A DNA stretch of 64,000 nt, from NCBI GenBank assembly GCA_050250755.1, contig JBFWOB010000005.1, positions 115,229 through 179,228 on the forward strand. The letters are read 5' to 3'. The DNA is from Ga0077555 sp050250755 (GTDB lineage: Bacteria > Pseudomonadota > Alphaproteobacteria > Rhizobiales > Hyphomicrobiaceae). Under the pieces are notes generated by a model. The model saw nothing but the letters and a program-made list of their open reading frames with translations, was not told the origin of the DNA and searched no databases. The translations under genes and the position numbers were made by a program. Within the stretch, counting starts at the first letter, position 1. The number at the start of each line of letters is the position of its first letter. Positions 8,796-17,462 of the stretch are shown here, piece after piece.

Positions 8796-10208
8796 CTATT
8801 GATGACTTGGCGTGGGTGCGAAAGCGGCTTCCGCATCTTCATTCAGGTTCTGCTGGCGGTCCCTGGAGGATGGTCCGAAATTGAATGCCGCCGAAGAGGG
8901 CTCTTTCGTAGACTCGATGGGAAGGGGCGTCGTGCCCCGACGCTCGATGGGGTCCGAAACCACGCCGCGCAGCGTGCGGCCATCGTGGAGGCGCGCGAAT
9001 TCCGCGATCCGTGGGGCAATCTCGCGGCGGAAGCGGCTACCGTTGAAGATGCCGTAGTGGCCGACCTTGGGGCACTCGAAGTGCACCCGGAACGCGTCGG
9101 GAATGCCGGTACACAAATCCTGCGCCGCGCGGCACTGCCCAACGCCGGTGATGTCGTCCTTCTCGCCTTCGACAGTCATGAGTGCGACACGCTTGATGCG
9201 TCCGAGATCAATGCGGCGGCGGCCGTGCATCATCTCGCCTTTTGCCATGTGATGATTGACGAACACCGTATCCACCGTCTGCAGGAAGAACTCGGCCGTC
9301 AGGTCCATGACCGCGAGATATTCGTCATAGAATTCGCGATGCTTCTCCGCGCTGTCGCCGTCGCCCGAGACGAGCTGCAGGAACAGATTCTTATGCGCCA
9401 CCAGATGCCGGTCGAGGTTCATCGTCATGAATCCCGAGAGCTGCAGGAACCCCGGGTACACATCCCGGCCGTGTCCCGGCCGAGGCCAAGGCACGTTGGT
9501 GATCACGTTGCGGCGAAACCACTTTGTCCCTCGCTCCACCGCCAGTTGATTGACCACGGTTGGCGACACGCGTGTGTCGATGGGGCCGCCGGCCAGAATG
9601 AGTGACTGAGGCACATGCGGGTCTTCGTCAGCTTCCATCAGCGCCGTTGCGGCGAGCACGGGCACGGATGGCTGGCAGACCGCGAACACGTGCACGTCGC
9701 CTCTGAAGTGCCGGAAGATATCGCGCATCACGGTGATGTAGGTGTCGAGATCGAAATGCCCGGAAGTCGTCGGAATCTCGCGCGCATCCTGCCAGTCGGT
9801 AATGTAGACCTCGTGGTCTGGCAGGAACGTCTCGACTGTTCCTCGAAGCAGCGTCGCGTAGTGCCCGGACATGGGCGCGACCAGGAGAATGCGTGGGTCC
9901 CGCGCACGTCGCGCATCGGGAACGTCACGGCGGAAATGGACGACTCGACAGAACGGATGTCGCCACACCACCTCCTCATGGACGCGGGTTGGCTTTCCAT
10001 CGACCGTGGTGCTCGTCAGGCCGAACTGCGGCTTGTCGTAACGCCGTGTCGTGCGCTCGAATACCTCGAGCGCCGCCGCCGTGTGGCGCCCGACGCTCGT
10101 ATGCGTGAGCGGATTGAACGGATTTGTCAGCATCAGTCGGCAGGAATCTGCCGCCACACGAGCTGGCCGCACTGCAGCGTGGCCAAGCTCGTACCAATGG
10201 TAGAGCAT
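8796..10208 (-). CDS. phaZ: Intracellular polyhydroxybutyrate depolymerase PhaZ
   Basis: The 470-residue protein matches the intracellular PHB depolymerase family. It starts MLYHWYELGHAAVRPAR, has the typical VLLVAPMSGHYATLLRGTVE-type segment (here ILLVAPMSGHYATLLRGT), and carries the nucleophile elbow as VFAVCQPSVPVLAA. In this family the lipase-box serine is replaced by cysteine. The DWQDARxIP motif and the C-terminal VGHYGIFNGSRFR (catalytic His region) are present. It hydrolyses intracellular PHB granules to 3-hydroxybutyrate oligomers. The Met at 10208 is chosen because the upstream extension is not family-like. The last 50 residues are a low-complexity tail. It sits where regA would normally follow senC. 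Confidence 0.92.
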   Translation of the reverse strand: MLYHWYELGHAAVRPARVAADSCRLMLTNPFNPLTHTSVGRHTAAALEVFERTTRRYDKPQFGLTSTTVDGKPTRVHEEVVWRHPFCRVVHFRRDVPDARRARDPRILLVAPMSGHYATLLRGTVETFLPDHEVYITDWQDAREIPTTSGHFDLDTYITVMRDIFRHFRGDVHVFAVCQPSVPVLAATALMEADEDPHVPQSLILAGGPIDTRVSPTVVNQLAVERGTKWFRRNVITNVPWPRPGHGRDVYPGFLQLSGFMTMNLDRHLVAHKNLFLQLVSGDGDSAEKHREFYDEYLAVMDLTAEFFLQTVDTVFVNHHMAKGEMMHGRRRIDLGRIKRVALMTVEGEKDDITGVGQCRAAQDLCTGIPDAFRVHFECPKVGHYGIFNGSRFRREIAPRIAEFARLHDGRTLRGVVSDPIERRGTTPLPIESTKEPSSAAFNFGPSSRDRQQNLNEDAEAAFAPTPSHQ

Positions 10209-10369
10209 CAGGACGTTCCCCCAAATCAACGTCGCCCGATCGTGTGGGCGCATGGGCGGGCATCCCGGACGCCGTGGCGGCAATCCATCAGATTCCGTCC
10301 ATAATCGTGTCGCATTTCCCCAGGGGGAAGCTTGCAGCGATTCGAGGGTTGGTTAAAGGACCGGCGCGA

Positions 10370-10972
10370 TCACAATATTTTAGCGAGGCGCTCCGCCATG
10401 GCATCTGGTCCCGCCGTGTGGGAGAAGTGTGTCACGTATTTGCCATCTGGTCCCATGAGGTAGATCAGCGCCGAGTGATCATAGGTGAAACCGGCCGTCG
10501 ACTTCTCGTCCGTGACTTTCTTGTAGTAGACGCGATAGGCCTTTGCCGCCGCCGCGATTTCGTCGGCCGTACCGGTCAGCCCGACCATTCGCGGATGGAA
10601 GCTCTGCAGATAGAGTTTGAGCTGCTCCGGCGTATCGCGCTCATGATCGACTGATACGAAAATCGGAACGATCTTCTCGGCCTTGGGCCCCAGTTGATCG
10701 AGCGCCGCAGACATCACCTGCAAGCTGGATGGGCAAATGTCAGGGCAGTAGGTGAAGCCGAAATCGATCAGCATGTACTTGCCACGGAAATCGGCATCCG
10801 TAACGCGGCGTCCTGTTTGATCGGTCAGGGAAAACGGCCCGCCCACCAGGGCCTGGCCGACCGACGTGGCGTTCGGCAGCAGACGCTCGCGCGCCCCCGG
10901 GAGGGCCAGCAATGCGGCGAGACCTCCGAACACGAAGGCAAGTGCAGCAATGATGACGAGACGGGCGCGCAT
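10370..10972 (-). CDS. senC: SCO1/SenC copper chaperone for cytochrome oxidase
   Basis: This protein of 200 residues has one N-terminal membrane anchor (VIIAALAFVFGGLAALLAL) and a periplasmic thioredoxin-like domain. The copper site is complete: the CxxxC in FTYCPDICPSS and the distal His in TYDHSALIYL. SCO proteins deliver copper to the CuA centre of cytochrome c oxidase. The start MRARLVIIAAL at 10972 places the anchor at the N-terminus. It is divergent from regB, the classic senC-regB arrangement of Rhodobacter and relatives. Confidence 0.94.
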   Translation of the reverse strand: MRARLVIIAALAFVFGGLAALLALPGARERLLPNATSVGQALVGGPFSLTDQTGRRVTDADFRGKYMLIDFGFTYCPDICPSSLQVMSAALDQLGPKAEKIVPIFVSVDHERDTPEQLKLYLQSFHPRMVGLTGTADEIAAAAKAYRVYYKKVTDEKSTAGFTYDHSALIYLMGPDGKYVTHFSHTAGPDAMAERLAKIL

Positions 10973-11310
10973 GGACCTTGCCTCGGTTGTTGCCCGGTGG
11001 CTCGCTCGGCGAGAAACCACGATGGGCGGACATCCTGTGATGCCAGCGAAAGACGGAGACGCGAAGGTCGAGATAGACGAGATTGAGGAGGCACGCGACG
11101 AGCATTTCGCCACCCCTCTTGTTGCCCCAATGATCACGCGCCCTCGGTGTGCGCCGTCAGGCCGGGAGCCTCGCTAAAGCCAGTGACCGAAATGCGCTCC
11201 GATACGGTTGTCGTCGCGGCAAGCATACCTGTCGATTGACACCTCTTCGGACGCCTCGGGACTTGCGATGAGGCCCCAGTCCGCTACAAGAGGTCGCAGT
11301 TCATCAAGCG
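10973..11310. other. Divergent promoter region between senC and regB
   Basis: About 340 bp separate the two divergent genes. A TTGACA occurs at 11235-11240 in the regB direction, but no convincing -10 follows at the right distance. No inverted repeat typical of a RegA site is obvious. Confidence 0.35.
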
Positions 11311-12756
11311 ATGGGCAAACCAAGCACGGTATCCATGCACATGCAGTCGATTTCAGCCGCGACCCGGCGCATTCTGTGCGCTATGTCCCGCATCGACGGA
11401 CAGGAGGACAGTCGTCTTCGCATGCAGACGATCATCCGCTTACGCTGGTTCGGTGTGGGCGGTCAGCTCCTCACGCTCGCGGCCGTCTATTGGCTGCTCG
11501 GTTACGACTTCCCGGTCGGCTGGTGTCTTGCGCTCGTCTCTCTTTCGGCGTGGCTCAACGTCTATCTTCGCGTCCGCTTTCCCGCACGGCACCGCCTGTC
11601 GCGCGCTTTTGCGACCGTCCTTCTCGCCTGGGATATCCTCGAGTTGGCCGCGCTGCTGTTCTTGACGGGTGGGCTGCAGAACCCGTTCTCCTTCCTGCTC
11701 GTCGCCCCCGTCACAGTCTCGGCGGCGACGTTGCCCGCCCGCAATACGGTGGTGTTAGGCGCCGTCGCTTTGGTCGCATCCACTGCGCTCGTCAGATGGC
11801 ACCTGCCTTTGCCCTGGTCTCCCGGTGAGCCGGTGTTTCTGCCTGTCATTTACAAGTTGGGAATGCTGGCTTCGATTGCATCGGGCATGGCATTTCTGGC
11901 TTTGTACGTGGCTCGCCTCTCCAAGGAGGCACGGCATATGTCCGAAGCGCTGGCTGCTACCGAGCACGTGCTCGCTCGAGAACAGAAGCTGCATGCGCTC
12001 GATGGGCTGGCAGCGGCTGCAGCGCACGAGCTGGGAACGCCTCTGGCGACGATCGCCCTCGTAACGAAGGAGCTGGAGCGCGGCAGTCAGCAGTGGCCGG
12101 AGTTGCAGGAGGACATAACGCTGCTGAGGACCCAGGCCGAGCGTTGCCGCGACATTCTTCGCAAGCTGACCCGCAGCCCGACGGAGCAGGATCCTCACCA
12201 CGTGAGCTTGCCGGTGACACAGCTTCTGCACGAGGCAGCTGGCCCCTACGCATCCTCGCACGTTCGCATCAAGGTATCCGCAAACCCGCGCCCGACCGCC
12301 ACCAATGGCAATCGTCGCGAGCCGATCGGCGAACGTCGTCCGGGCCTCATCTATGGCCTGGGGAACATCGTCGAGAACGCCGTGGACTTCGCCATTTCGG
12401 AAGTCGACATCTCCGCCACTTGGGATGAGCGCGAGATCGAGGTCACCGTCATCGACGACGGCCCAGGCTTCGCCCCCGACATTATCGATACGCTCGGCGA
12501 GCCCTACGTGACCACGCGGGCCAGTGGAAAGCGGCTCGGGCGTTCGGGCAAAGAGGCGTCGGGCCTCGGTCTCGGCTTCTTCATCGCCAAGACGCTGCTG
12601 GAGCGATCCGGAGCGCACGTCTCGCTGGAAAATCGTGCGCTTCCGGGCCATGGAGCGATCGTCCGTGTAACGTGGACACGGAGCAGCTTCGACCTGCCCG
12701 AAAGCCGCGGGATCGAGAGCCGCGGCGTGCTCGCGGGCTCACATGCCGCCGAATAA
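11311..12756 (+). CDS. regB: Redox-sensing histidine kinase RegB/PrrB/ActS
   Basis: Up to 481 residues: six hydrophobic segments (about 45-205), then a HisKA/HATPase kinase core. Diagnostic features are the quinone-binding motif GGLQNPFSFL in the membrane domain, the RegB-specific H-box AAAAHELGTPLATIAL, and the redox-active cysteine in AERCRDILRKL. ATP-binding boxes are GNIVENAVDFA, VIDDGPGFAP and SGLGLGFFIAKTLLE. RegB senses quinone redox state and phosphorylates RegA to control energy and carbon metabolism. The start is uncertain: ATGs at 11311, 11335, 11341 and 11422 are in frame, and only the last has a GGAGG upstream (13 nt away). No regA gene is adjacent. Confidence 0.93.
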   Translation: MGKPSTVSMHMQSISAATRRILCAMSRIDGQEDSRLRMQTIIRLRWFGVGGQLLTLAAVYWLLGYDFPVGWCLALVSLSAWLNVYLRVRFPARHRLSRAFATVLLAWDILELAALLFLTGGLQNPFSFLLVAPVTVSAATLPARNTVVLGAVALVASTALVRWHLPLPWSPGEPVFLPVIYKLGMLASIASGMAFLALYVARLSKEARHMSEALAATEHVLAREQKLHALDGLAAAAAHELGTPLATIALVTKELERGSQQWPELQEDITLLRTQAERCRDILRKLTRSPTEQDPHHVSLPVTQLLHEAAGPYASSHVRIKVSANPRPTATNGNRREPIGERRPGLIYGLGNIVENAVDFAISEVDISATWDEREIEVTVIDDGPGFAPDIIDTLGEPYVTTRASGKRLGRSGKEASGLGLGFFIAKTLLERSGAHVSLENRALPGHGAIVRVTWTRSSFDLPESRGIESRGVLAGSHAAE

Positions 12757-12768
12757 CGGCGGCTGTCC

Positions 12769-13482
12769 TCATGCCCTCTTCTTGGCTGCCTTCCGGGGGC
12801 GGCCGACTTGACCGACTTTCCGGCTCGCGCTCGACGCCCGCGCAGCGACCGACGGCTTAGCCGCGGTCTTGCGGGTCGCAGCCTTGCGCATCGGGGCCTT
12901 TCGGGTGGCCGCTTTCTTTGCAGGTGCGGTTTCGACCGGCGACTTCGCGGCCTTCTTGCCACGGACGGCTTTGGCGCCGCGTCCTGTCGTCGAGCGCCGG
13001 GCCACGGCGGCCGACGCTTCGGTCTTCAGCAGCGCATTGAGCCGCTTCTGCATGTCCTTCGGATTGACCTTTTCGAGGCGCGATTGAATCGACCACACAT
13101 GCCCGAACGGGTCCTCGATCTGCCCCGTTCTGTCGCCGTAGAATTGATCCGCGACCGCTCGCCGGATTTTGGCACCTGCTTTCACGGCCTTCGCTACGAC
13201 TTGGTCGACGTTGCCGACGTAGACGGTAAGGACGACAGTGGTGCCCTTGAGCGCCTTCGGCCCGACAGCGTTCGCTTCGGGAAACTCGTCCGAAAGCATG
13301 ACCGTGCATCCGCCGATTTCGAGTTCGGCGTGGCCGATCTTGCCTGCCATTTTGAGTCGATAGCGTTCCGTCGCGCCGAACACCTTTTTATAGAATTTTA
13401 TGGCGGCGGCCGCATCGCGCACCCGAAGGTAGGGCATGACGGCCTGATAGCCTCTTGGCACACCACTCCTCGCGTTCACCAT
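12769..13482 (-). CDS. VOC (glyoxalase/PhnB-like) domain protein with a Lys/Ala-rich histone-H1-like tail
   Basis: Residues about 10-135 form a PhnB-like VOC domain: MPYLRVRDAAAAIKFYKKVFGA, ELEIGGCTVMLSDEFPE, VLTVYVGNVDQVV and QIEDPFGHVWSIQSR. The remaining 85-90 residues are almost entirely K, A, R, T, P and S, with repeated KKAATRKAP-type units and a final VGRPRKAAKKRA that contains a GRPRK AT-hook core. Such tails resemble histone H1 and alphaproteobacterial H1-like proteins and would be expected to bind DNA or RNA. VOC domain function is unknown here (PhnB-type proteins are often of undefined activity). Start at 13482 follows AAGGGA on the minus strand; 13542 is an alternative. Confidence 0.82.
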   Translation of the reverse strand: MVNARSGVPRGYQAVMPYLRVRDAAAAIKFYKKVFGATERYRLKMAGKIGHAELEIGGCTVMLSDEFPEANAVGPKALKGTTVVLTVYVGNVDQVVAKAVKAGAKIRRAVADQFYGDRTGQIEDPFGHVWSIQSRLEKVNPKDMQKRLNALLKTEASAAVARRSTTGRGAKAVRGKKAAKSPVETAPAKKAATRKAPMRKAATRKTAAKPSVAARASSASRKVGQVGRPRKAAKKRA

Positions 13483-13654
13483 AGCGTCAATATCCCTTGC
13501 CTCGAGCGTCCGCGTCGCGCGGCCTGCCTCCCGAACGCTCAAGTCTATATGGAGACAAGCCGAAACAAGGACTTGAGTTCATTTATAACCTTAACTGGCC
13601 GGAAGCTCTGCGTCTCCTTTATTGCTTCGAGACTGTTTAAGGGTTGCGGCCTGA

Positions 13655-14544
13655 ATGGATAAGAAGACGCTCGCAGTTGTTGAATCGTCGGGTCATGTGC
13701 TCGCTGCCGCAAAGTGGATGACCATCGCGCTTTTCGCATTCTCCGGCATCGGCATTGCCGCTCGCGAAGCCGGTCGTAGCCTCGGTGCGCTCGACATCAT
13801 GGTCTATCGGAGTTGGCTCGGCCTATCGATCCTGGCAATCGTGCAATATGCGAACGGCCGTAGCGTCGTCGATCTGCGCACGAAGCAACTTCCGTTGCTC
13901 ACCTTGCGCAGTGCCGTCCACTTCGTTGCCCAGTATGCTTGGCTCGTGGCGGTGACGCTTATCCCGCTGGCTCAACTGTTCGCAATCGAGTTCACCGCGC
14001 CGCTCTGGACGGCGTTGCTGGCGCCGCTCTTTCTCAAGGAGCGATTGACCGGAACCCGCATGCTGGCTGCGGCGCTGGGCTTCGCCGGCATCTTGATCGT
14101 GGTCTCGCCCGGTAGCCTCGCGATCGGCCCTGGCACCATTTACGCATTCATCGCCGCGATCGGTTTTGCGTTTCACTTCCTGATGACCAAACGCCTGACT
14201 CGAAACGACAGCGCATTCCTGTTGCTCTTCTACACGCACCTGATCCAGGGCTTCATCGCGCTCGCGCTGGCTGCGACGACCCTGAAGGTGCCATCACCCA
14301 TGACCGCACTTTGGATCGTCGCGCTGACGGTACTCGGCCTCTTTGCGCATTACGGGCTTGCCCGCGCCTTCGCACTCGCGGATGCAATCGTGGTGGCCCC
14401 AATGGACTTTCTGCGCCTCCCGCTGATCGCTGTGGTTGGCACAATGAGAATTTGGCCACTTCGCTTGTCGTCGGAGCCGCGATCATCGTGGCCGCGAATT
14501 TCCTGAATATCTGGGGTGAGCGCCGACGCAGGGGCAGCGCTTGA
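13655..14544 (+). pseudogene. DMT/EamA family transporter, C-terminus out of frame
   Basis: The first 262 codons encode a normal ten-helix EamA-type exporter (FSGIGIAAREAGRSL, RSAVHFVAQYAWLV, LFAIEFTAPLWTALLAPLFLKE, PMDFLRLPLIAVVG). At 14440 the frame breaks. The original frame continues only as MRIWPLRLSSEPRSSWPRIS and stops at 14506. The +2 frame from 14443 reads NENLATSLVVGAAIIVAANFL, the expected last membrane helix, to a stop at 14544. About four residues expected between G and N are missing, so a deletion of about 10 bp explains both observations. The result is a protein missing its last helix, or else a sequencing error. Substrate unknown; relatives export amino acids, S-adenosylmethionine or drugs. 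Confidence 0.75.
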
Positions 14545-14560
14545 AGCGCAACAAGCAGAA

Positions 14561-14588
14561 GGCGGCGCTCTCGGAAGCGCCGCCTTTT
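14561..14588 (+). terminator. Rho-independent terminator after the DMT transporter gene
   Basis: A 9-bp GC stem, GGCGGCGCT (14561-14569) paired with AGCGCCGCC (14576-14584), encloses a 6-nt loop and is followed by TTTT. It lies 17 bp past the displaced stop of the transporter gene. It may also act on the convergent thiolase gene. Confidence 0.8.
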
Positions 14589-14614
14589 CGCAGAATTGCT
14601 GATGTGGGATCGCG

Positions 14615-15820
14615 TCAGACGCGCTCGATTACCATGGCGATACCCTGGCCGACGCCAATGCACATCGATACCAACGCGCGCTTGCCGCCGGTCCTCTCGA
14701 GCTGCCGCATAGCCGTGAGGGCGATACGCGACCCGGAGGCTCCCAGAGGATGGCCGACCGCGATGGCACCGCCGTTCGGGTTCAAGCGGCTGTCATCGGC
14801 CGCCAGATCGAGCCCTTTGCAGCAGGCGAGCACCTGAGCGGCAAACGCCTCGTTGATCTCGATCACGTCCATGTCTTTGAGATCGAGCCCCGCGCGTTCC
14901 AGCGCCTTCTTGGCGGCTGGCACTGGTCCGAACCCCATGATCCGCGGCGCAACGCCGGCCACGGCCGTCGCGATAATGCGAGCACGCGGCTTCGCGCCTG
15001 CCTTGTCACCCGCATCACGGCTGGCGACGATCAGCGCGGCAGCGCCATCGTTGATGCCCGATGCGTTGCCCGCTGTCGTCACGCCTTCCTTGAAGATCGG
15101 GCGCAACTTGGCGAGGCCGGCCATGTCGGTCTGCGGACGTGGATGCTCGTCGGCATCGACCGTTGTCGCTTCACCACCGCGCTTGGCCGGCGGAACGGCT
15201 ACGGCCAGAATTTCATCCTTGTAGAAGCCCGCTTTGCGTGCGGCTTCGTACTTTTGTTGAGAACCGAGAGCATACACATCGCAAGCCTCGCGGGTGAGCT
15301 GGAACTCCCGCGCGAGATTGTCCGCGGTTTGCGGCATGGTGTCGTCGCCGAACTCGCTCTCGATCTTCGGGTTCGGGAAGCGCGCGCCGAGCGAGGCAAC
15401 ATAAGACTCGATCCGCTTCGGAAACGCGCCATCTGCCCGTCCCACGACGAAAGGCGCCCGCGTCATGCTCTCGACACCGGCCGACACCACGACATCGGCT
15501 TCGCCGCAGGTGATGGCGTGTGCGGCCGAAATCAGGGCGTTCATTCCCGAACCGCAGAGGCGATTGAGCGTGTTCGCCGGTACTTCCATCGGCAGGCCGG
15601 CCAGCAGCATGGCATGGCGCCCGACATTCCGGCTATCCTCACCAGCCTGGCTGACACATCCGACGTTGACGTCGTCGATCGATTCCGGGTTGAAGCCCGA
15701 GCGCCCGACGACTGTCTTGATCACGTCCGCCAGCATGTCGTCCGGGCGAACACGGCTGAGCGCGCCGTCTTGTCGTCCGAATGGCGTCCTGATGCCGTCG
15801 TAGATGTAGGCTTCGAGCAT
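14615..15820 (-). CDS. pcaF: Acetyl-CoA acyltransferase, closest in motif to 3-oxoadipyl-CoA thiolase
   Basis: The 401-residue thiolase is the usual PcaF length. The nucleophilic cysteine is in LNRLCGSGMNALI (about residue 90); the C-terminal His and Cys are in AIAVGHPLGASGSR and SMCIGVGQG, with INEAFAAQ between. The N-terminal segment YDGIRTPFGR and GCVSQAGEDSRNVGR resemble PcaF/PaaJ more than biosynthetic acetoacetyl-CoA thiolases. It would cleave 3-oxoadipyl-CoA (or another 3-ketoacyl-CoA) with CoA. No other beta-ketoadipate genes are nearby, so the exact substrate is inferred only from motif resemblance. A GGAGATCCCC ribosome site precedes the ATG at 15820. Confidence 0.88.
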   Translation of the reverse strand: MLEAYIYDGIRTPFGRQDGALSRVRPDDMLADVIKTVVGRSGFNPESIDDVNVGCVSQAGEDSRNVGRHAMLLAGLPMEVPANTLNRLCGSGMNALISAAHAITCGEADVVVSAGVESMTRAPFVVGRADGAFPKRIESYVASLGARFPNPKIESEFGDDTMPQTADNLAREFQLTREACDVYALGSQQKYEAARKAGFYKDEILAVAVPPAKRGGEATTVDADEHPRPQTDMAGLAKLRPIFKEGVTTAGNASGINDGAAALIVASRDAGDKAGAKPRARIIATAVAGVAPRIMGFGPVPAAKKALERAGLDLKDMDVIEINEAFAAQVLACCKGLDLAADDSRLNPNGGAIAVGHPLGASGSRIALTAMRQLERTGGKRALVSMCIGVGQGIAMVIERV

Positions 15821-16030
15821 GGGGATCTCCTTCCCGGATGTCCGCCGCTCCGTGTCGAGCGGTCGCTGCTGCCAATCTGATGAGCCCACAGTGCCACGAG
15901 GAGCGCAGCTCGCGCTAGCGCGCCGTGCGTGCAGTCTCATGCCTCCACGGCGCTATGGTCAGCTAGCCTGAAGACGGCCGGCGGCGGCGTGGGTCAGATG
16001 GAATCTATTGGGTATGGAGCGGTTGGGAGC

Positions 16031-16552
16031 TCAAACCTGCTTCCGGTGCTTCACCAGCCGGATCACGACATCGATATGGCTGATGCGCATGCCCTCGGGC
16101 GGCTCGGGCAATCCTTCGACGCGCACGCCGGAGATGTCCATGAGCTTGCCTTCGCTCTCAAGGTAGAAGTGATTGTGGTTCGACGTATTCGTGTCGAAGT
16201 ACGCCTTGGTCCCTTCAATCGCGAGCTCACGGAGAAGCCCGGCGTTCTTGAATTGATGCAGAGCGTTGTAAACAGTCGCCAGCGACACGTGCTCGCCCTG
16301 CTGCGTCACCTCGCCGTGCAGGCCCTCCGCCGTAACATGGCGGTCCCCCTGACCGAACAGAAGGGTAGCCAGCAGCAGCCGCTGACGCGTTGGGCGCAAC
16401 CCCGCCTCCGCCAACAATGCGCGGATTTCGGGTTCGGTCCTGAGCGTATCCGATCGGCCTTCCACAGTGGCGCTCCCTTCAGCGCGAAACCACGTCGTGA
16501 GACAGCGTGCACTCCTGCGTGCTCCGTTATCCTGCCTCAACGATTGGTTCAT
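16031..16552 (-). CDS. irr: Iron response regulator Irr (Fur family)
   Basis: A 173-residue Fur-family protein: winged helix (RPTRQRLLLATLLF, HVSLATVYNALHQFKNAGLL) followed by the dimerisation domain with NTSNHNHFYLESEGKLMDI. The H-x-H-F-Y/F cluster is characteristic of Irr, which is a haem-responsive repressor/activator rather than an Fe2+-sensing Fur. Irr controls haem synthesis, iron uptake and iron-using enzymes in Rhizobiales. It is divergent from fabA, a gene order known in this group. The start is taken at MNQSLRQD; a shorter start near EGRSDTL is possible because Irr proteins are often 140-165 residues. Confidence 0.9.
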   Translation of the reverse strand: MNQSLRQDNGARRSARCLTTWFRAEGSATVEGRSDTLRTEPEIRALLAEAGLRPTRQRLLLATLLFGQGDRHVTAEGLHGEVTQQGEHVSLATVYNALHQFKNAGLLRELAIEGTKAYFDTNTSNHNHFYLESEGKLMDISGVRVEGLPEPPEGMRISHIDVVIRLVKHRKQV

Positions 16553-16761
16553 TGACAAGCGCCTGATATTACGCTGGTTGAGTTCGAGGAGCAACAGATG
16601 GTCGTTCGGAGGAGCAATTGACCTACCGGTGGCCTTTCTGGGCGGGGATGGGTGTGTTACCAACGCCGGCCAATTTGACGTCTGGAAGTCCCACGCGACG
16701 CACGCCCGAAGATGGTGGGGGCCGAAGCGGCGGCGGCTGACAATCGAGTGGGGAGCACAGG
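16553..16761. promoter_or_regulatory. Shared divergent promoter region of irr and fabA
   Basis: The 209-bp gap separates two divergent genes and must contain both promoters. I could not pick out a clear iron-control element (TTTAGAA-N-TTCTAAA type) or an obvious FabR/FadR palindrome. No small gene is evident. Confidence 0.35.
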
Positions 16762-17304
16762 ATGGCAGAGCGACGTTCAAGCTTCGAATATGATGATCTC
16801 CTGAGCTGCGGCCGGGGCGAGCTGTTCGGAGCTGGAAATGCGCAGTTGCCGCTTCCGCCGATGCTGATGTTTGAACGGATCGGATTGATCTCCGAGACCG
16901 GTGGCGCTCACGGCAAGGGGCAGGTCGTCGCCGAGCTGAAGGTGGCCGGCAATCCGGCCTGCGATTGGTTTTTCGCCTGTCATTTCAAGGGTGATCCAGT
17001 AATGCCGGGTTGCCTGGGTCTCGATGCACTGTGGCAGCTCACAGGATTTTTCCTCGGTTGGATGGGCGCGCCGGGTCGGGGCCGCGCGCTTGGCGTCGGC
17101 GAGGTAAAGTTCACCGGGATGGTGCTGCCGACCGTTCAGCGCGTGGAGTATGTCGTCGACCTGAAGCGGGTGATCTTGAGAAAATTGAAGCTTGCGATCG
17201 CGGACGGCTTGGTCCGAGCCGATGGCGAAACCATCTATCAGGCGACCGATATGAAAGTCGGGTTGTTCGAGACCGGAACTGGCCCTGCAGGCGAGCCAGC
17301 CTGA
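16762..17304 (+). CDS. fabA: 3-hydroxydecanoyl-ACP dehydratase/isomerase FabA
   Basis: The 180-residue hot-dog enzyme carries the FabA active site WFFACHFKGDPVMPGCLGLDALWQ: catalytic His74 and Asp88 are in the positions of E. coli His71 and Asp85. It dehydrates 3-hydroxydecanoyl-ACP and isomerises the trans-2 to the cis-3 double bond, the branch point of anaerobic unsaturated fatty acid synthesis. fabB follows after 158 bp, so the pair makes unsaturated acyl chains. The start ATG is preceded by a weak GGGGAGCACAGG ribosome site. Confidence 0.97.
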   Translation: MAERRSSFEYDDLLSCGRGELFGAGNAQLPLPPMLMFERIGLISETGGAHGKGQVVAELKVAGNPACDWFFACHFKGDPVMPGCLGLDALWQLTGFFLGWMGAPGRGRALGVGEVKFTGMVLPTVQRVEYVVDLKRVILRKLKLAIADGLVRADGETIYQATDMKVGLFETGTGPAGEPA

Positions 17305-17462
17305 AGCGGACGATCGCCGGTTGGCACGTTGCGGCGGGCCGCGACGGATTGCAGCAGGTTGCCTGCTGAGATGAGAAACGCGTTCCGTCGAAGACAGGGT
17401 GATTCGCCGGGCGGGGCGCTCTATAGAATGCAAGCGAGCCGATTCGGGAGGGGTGCCGGGAA

